Shown here piece after piece: positions 61,184-64,000 of a stretch of 64,000 nt of DNA; position 1 is the stretch's first letter; each line of letters begins with the position of its first letter. The notes under the pieces were generated by a model. The model saw only the letters and a program-made list of their open reading frames with translations, was not told the origin of the DNA and did not search any database. Made by a program: the position numbers and the translations under genes. Origin of the DNA: Winogradskyella aurantia (lineage in GTDB: Bacteria > Bacteroidota > Bacteroidia > Flavobacteriales > Flavobacteriaceae); contig NZ_NGJN01000006.1 of NCBI RefSeq assembly GCF_002266855.1, positions 124,001 through 188,000 on the forward strand. The letters run 5' to 3'.

Positions 61184-61904
61184 TCATTGACGTTTTAATA
61201 AGTTGATTGAAATCTTCTTTGTTTTTGTTATAAGTAGCTTCGTCTATTGGAAATTCACCATACCAAATGTACTCGTACACGTAAGAAATCCGTTTAAAGA
61301 GTGATTTCAATTGTGTGTCTTTTATTTCATTAAAGTAATCTGAATTAGTTTTGTCAAAATGCCATTCAATAAATTCTTTATTGGCTAAAACTTTCAATGA
61401 CTTAAGGTACATAAACCGTGTAGCCAAACGATAATTTTTATCCTCTAAAGCATTTTTAATAAGCTTGTCAAAATCAACTTGTTCGATGTTTTCCTCTACA
61501 TAACTAAACCCGTCGATGGACTTATCTTCAGTTTTAAAAACAGAGCTTACAGGGTTATTGAGTAAAAACTTAATTAATAAATAAAGGACTATAAGTCCAA
61601 GGCTCGCATAAACGATGTACTCAAGGGTTTTGTAATCAATAAAATCAATATCAAAGCCAAAAATATCACCTAACCAACCAAAAAATTTCCGCAAAATACG
61701 TTGCATCAGATTAACCCCTCCCGTATCATTAATTTCGTAATTAAAATCGTCACTAGAATAAGCCTCTTTGAAATTATCATTAAACGATGTAACATCCACA
61801 CCAGAAGAGTCTATTTTAACTTTAGTCTCTTGGGCGAATAGCACAAGATTGACTAATGCCAAAAAAGAAAAGGCCAATTTGTGTTTGGGATTGCCTCTAT
61901 TCAT
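61176..61904 (-). CDS. DUF4129 domain-containing membrane protein
   Basis: The 242-residue protein from MNRGNPKHKLAFSFLALVNLVLFAQ has a signal peptide, a polar periplasmic stretch (about 26-93), one membrane helix (about 95-115) and a C-terminal cytoplasmic helical DUF4129 domain. That domain shows YRLATRFMYLKSLKVLANK, EWHFDKTNSDYF and FKRISYVYEYIWYGEFPID. DUF4129 is also found at the end of transglutaminase-type TgpA proteins. I chose ATG 61904 because the longer start would fold into the upstream coding region and spoil the signal peptide. It overlaps the upstream gene by 8 bases. Confidence 0.87.
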   Translation of the reverse strand: MNRGNPKHKLAFSFLALVNLVLFAQETKVKIDSSGVDVTSFNDNFKEAYSSDDFNYEINDTGGVNLMQRILRKFFGWLGDIFGFDIDFIDYKTLEYIVYASLGLIVLYLLIKFLLNNPVSSVFKTEDKSIDGFSYVEENIEQVDFDKLIKNALEDKNYRLATRFMYLKSLKVLANKEFIEWHFDKTNSDYFNEIKDTQLKSLFKRISYVYEYIWYGEFPIDEATYNKNKEDFNQLIKTSMNG

Positions 61905-62817
61905 TGATACCAATTTGTTCAATTTTCTTTCTAAGAAAAACATTGTATTTCATTTCATACAGATTATAGTATAAAATCCCATAAGCTAATTGAGACAGCG
62001 CTTGGGTGTAAATGAAGGATAGGATAAAAGCGGCAAATCCAAAAGTGAACACTAAAGTGGCAAAGGTACTTGTTGCAATATCCACATTGCTCTCAACGGA
62101 AAAATAAACATATATACCTATAATAACACTTGGAATCGAAACAATCAGAACTGATATCATAAAATTAAGAATGCCTATGACCAAACCAAATAAGATTACT
62201 CGCCAAAATTGGGAAAAGGTAAAGTCGAAACCTTCTGAGATGGCTTCACCAAATGTTTTTTCAGTGGAAAAAATAGACATAAAGGTTAATCCGAATACGG
62301 CCGCCATAGAAAAACTTAAACCGTATTGGATAATCATTCCAAGAAGAGGTATGAAAGAAACTATAACGGAAATAATTAAATACAGCAGATATAACAGTGC
62401 GCCAATTAGAATAAAAATGATAATTGTTCCTAAATTATTAAGGATACTGTTCCAAATGGTTCTGGAATTAATAGTGCCCTCATTTTTAACGTATTGCGTA
62501 ATATAAGCACTTGAAAAACTGTAATTAATTAACGAGGTTACAAATACTATGAATAACAATACAATAACTCCCGCAATAAAATAACTGTCGGATTCAACAG
62601 TATTGCTCATGCCAAATCTAAAATCCCTACTTGCCAGGCCCATAAAGCCCGTTACTAATAAGTAGGCAGCAATAAGTGTAAGTATAATACTCACGGCATT
62701 ATACTTTAGATACAAATTGGTGTAGGCTTTAAAATTATATTTTAAAAAAAGGAAGTAAGTGTTTATGATATCCCCAAAGGTGTTTCGGGTTCTAAGTTCA
62801 ATATAGTTGTCGTTCAC
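61897..62817 (-). CDS. Multi-spanning membrane protein of the MoxR/SpoIIM cluster
   Basis: The 306-residue protein has about six membrane helices with a cytoplasmic N-terminus (ELRTRNTFGDIINTYFLFLKYNFKAY). Its repeated Phe-rich amphipathic segments (FSSAYITQYVKNEGTINSRTIWNSILNNLG; FGEAISEGFDFTFSQFWRVILFG) resemble the glycerophosphoryl-diester-phosphodiesterase-membrane and DUF4013-like families, but I cannot assign one firmly. It overlaps the SpoIIM stop by four bases and the DUF4129 start by 8 bases. A structural part of a membrane complex is the most likely reading of the context. Confidence 0.75.
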   Translation of the reverse strand: MNDNYIELRTRNTFGDIINTYFLFLKYNFKAYTNLYLKYNAVSIILTLIAAYLLVTGFMGLASRDFRFGMSNTVESDSYFIAGVIVLLFIVFVTSLINYSFSSAYITQYVKNEGTINSRTIWNSILNNLGTIIIFILIGALLYLLYLIISVIVSFIPLLGMIIQYGLSFSMAAVFGLTFMSIFSTEKTFGEAISEGFDFTFSQFWRVILFGLVIGILNFMISVLIVSIPSVIIGIYVYFSVESNVDIATSTFATLVFTFGFAAFILSFIYTQALSQLAYGILYYNLYEMKYNVFLRKKIEQIGINE

Positions 62818-63797
62818 GAGTGATTAAGATTTGAATTTTGAATAGACTGGGCCTTATGAAGAAGAATAGGATAGGCGATATAATAATAAACAATAATAAA
62901 AAGGGAAATGAAAATAATCCCATAAGAAATAAACCAGGGCATTTGTTGGCCATATCTAGTGATAAACCCTTCTATGAATCCAGCAATAATAAAAAAGGGA
63001 ATGGTACTCACTACGATTTTTAAACCGTCCTTAGCACCTTTAGTGAAAGCAACTCTTCGCGAATAGGTTTTTGGAAACAAAAAGCTATTTCCCATAACCA
63101 GGCCTGCACAACCCGCAATAACAATGACCGATATTTCTATGGTGCCATGCAGCCATACCGTTGAGGTTTTTTCTAAAATGCCATATGTGTAAAAAAAGGA
63201 TATAAAAGACCCCAGCATAATACCGTTACTAAATAAAACATATATGGTTCCGACACTAAAAAAAACTCCAAGCGCAAAGGCTATAATGGCCACTCTGATA
63301 TTGTTTATGGTAATTCCCAGAAACGAACCCATTCGGCTTCCACTTTTATAAACGGCCATAGGTTCACCATTTTCAATATTTTCAATGGTCATATTCACAT
63401 AAGAATCACCCAAAATCAATCTCACAAAAGAATCATCATTTAATGTTGAGACTACTCCGATAATTACGGCCGACATAAAAATTAAAAATGCATACAGTAA
63501 TATACTATGGTACTGCCTAAAAAAAAGTGGAAACTCGTCGCGCCAAAACGAAATAATCTTGTTTTTAGACTCTCGCTTCGTAATATATATTTTCTGATGG
63601 GCCTGTGAGGCAAGTGAATTTAAATACAATAAGGTCTTGCTTCCAGGATAATACGTTTGAGCGTAAGATAAGTCGTTGGTCAACTGAATATAGTAAGAGG
63701 CTAAATCATCCGGATTTATGTTAACATTATTGTTCAATGCCTTTTCAAAACCAATCCATTTTTCCTTATTTTGCCTAACGAAAGACGCCTCGCGCAT
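62814..63797 (-). CDS. Stage II sporulation protein M family (SpoIIM/DUF95) membrane protein
   Basis: The 327-residue protein from MREASFVRQNKEKWIGFEKAL has a cytoplasmic N-terminal helical domain (about 1-95, including DLASYYIQLTNDLSYAQTYYPGS). SpoIIM-type membrane helices follow with INNIRVAIIAFALGVFFSVG, SNGIMLGSF, WLHGTIEISVIVIAGCAGLVMG and a Thr/Lys-rich segment before the last pair of helices. The ATG 19 codons inside the longest frame was chosen because the family starts at this sequence. In sporulators SpoIIM belongs to an engulfment machine; here there is no sporulation, so the role is different and unknown. It diverges from the RDD gene with only 34 bases between starts. Confidence 0.9.
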   Translation of the reverse strand: MREASFVRQNKEKWIGFEKALNNNVNINPDDLASYYIQLTNDLSYAQTYYPGSKTLLYLNSLASQAHQKIYITKRESKNKIISFWRDEFPLFFRQYHSILLYAFLIFMSAVIIGVVSTLNDDSFVRLILGDSYVNMTIENIENGEPMAVYKSGSRMGSFLGITINNIRVAIIAFALGVFFSVGTIYVLFSNGIMLGSFISFFYTYGILEKTSTVWLHGTIEISVIVIAGCAGLVMGNSFLFPKTYSRRVAFTKGAKDGLKIVVSTIPFFIIAGFIEGFITRYGQQMPWFISYGIIFISLFIIVYYYIAYPILLHKAQSIQNSNLNHS

Positions 63798-63831
63798 AAA
63801 CCACTTTAATTTAAAACGAATATACACCGCA

Positions 63832-64000
63832 ATGGGCAATTTAGCAATTAACACTGCACAAAATGTAAACCTAGATTATAAGTTAATTGGGCTCGGAGAA
63901 CGCGCTGTTGCATTTTTAATAGATGGTATTATAATCCTTACTTATATGACCATCATGGAAAACGTTATTGCTATTTCAGAGCTTTTCGACACGGACAGTT
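63832..64000 (+). CDS. RDD family membrane protein (3' partial)
   Basis: From ATG 63832 an open frame runs off the right edge (56 residues visible). It reads MGNLAINTAQNVNLDYKLIG, then LGERAVAFLIDGIIILTYM. The last part is the RDD pattern: an Arg in ER, an Asp within the first membrane helix (FLID) and a following hydrophobic stretch. RDD proteins often accompany SpoIIM and MoxR genes. Starts of this gene and SpoIIM are 34 bases apart, so their promoters must lie within or between the opposing reading frames, and the two sides are probably co-regulated. Confidence 0.85.
   Translation, partial: MGNLAINTAQNVNLDYKLIGLGERAVAFLIDGIIILTYMTIMENVIAISELFDTDS

Noticed and set aside
1..64000. CRISPR arrays, insertion sequences, prophage genes, rRNA
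   Set aside because: No regularly spaced direct repeats, transposase, integrase, phage structural genes or rRNA sequence were found on either strand.

Overview
The window is a gene-dense, AT-rich stretch of chromosome from a member of the Flavobacteriaceae (Bacteroidota), probably marine. The evidence is lineage-typical gene content (PorV/PorQ-family barrel, DUF6122, WbqC, DUF5683, GIN-domain lipoproteins, a large LepB, a cyclophilin-FKBP fusion) and promoters of the Bacteroidota form TTG-N19..21-TAnnTTTG in front of pssA, tRNA-Pro, trxB and a DUF4870 gene. I see no insertion sequence, phage, CRISPR array or rRNA, and no gene-free stretch longer than 300 bases. The longest gaps are 266 bases (42811-43076) and 260 bases (45695-45954).

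Layout. 1-1.6 kb: end of a surface-polysaccharide locus (glycosyltransferase tail, undecaprenyl-phosphate sugar transferase). 1.6-8.6 kb: envelope genes (DUF4105, PorV-like barrel, pssA, DUF808, and lptB / carboxymuconolactone-decarboxylase-like / tatC / kdsD on the minus strand). 8.7-13.9 kb: recQ, a fused cyclophilin-FKBP isomerase, a TPR lipoprotein, a DJ-1/PfpI protein. 14-19.3 kb: minus-strand run recF, lipoprotein, DUF721, CIA30, penicillin acylase, small membrane protein. 19.5-25.9 kb: plus-strand run of TPR protein, ribH, two paralogous small membrane proteins, mutL, two rhomboid proteases and an endonuclease/exonuclease/phosphatase protein. 25.9-31.5 kb: minus-strand run parA, parB, DUF5683, dapB, lepB, WbqC, DUF6122. 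31.6-40 kb: M16 peptidase, a dienoyl-CoA-reductase-like SDR, both methylmalonyl-CoA mutase subunits, an FtsB-like protein and uridine kinase. 40-44.6 kb: a cytochrome c / PQQ-type dehydrogenase pair, tRNA-Pro, and a tandem duplication of a glycosyltransferase together with its upstream region, which is the most accessory-looking part. 44.7-57.4 kb: trxB; YceI, beta-barrel, YceI; PadR / PspC / NTF2-like / GIN / GIN; DUF4870; hotdog and AIM24 proteins; divergent oxyR and dps; DUF2141. 57.6-64 kb: DUF58, MoxR AAA+ ATPase, DUF4350, DUF4129, multi-spanning membrane protein, SpoIIM, and a divergent RDD protein cut by the window end.

How it fits together. Most of the window is core housekeeping: envelope biogenesis and export (lptB, kdsD, tatC, lepB, pssA), DNA maintenance (recF, recQ, mutL, parAB) and central metabolism (dapB, ribH, udk, methylmalonyl-CoA mutase). 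The parts closest to an undescribed system are the membrane-centred MoxR/DUF58/SpoIIM/RDD cluster, the PadR-controlled PspC/GIN envelope locus, the YceI-barrel-YceI trio, and the duplicated glycosyltransferases beside tRNA-Pro. None of these is proven new from sequence alone.
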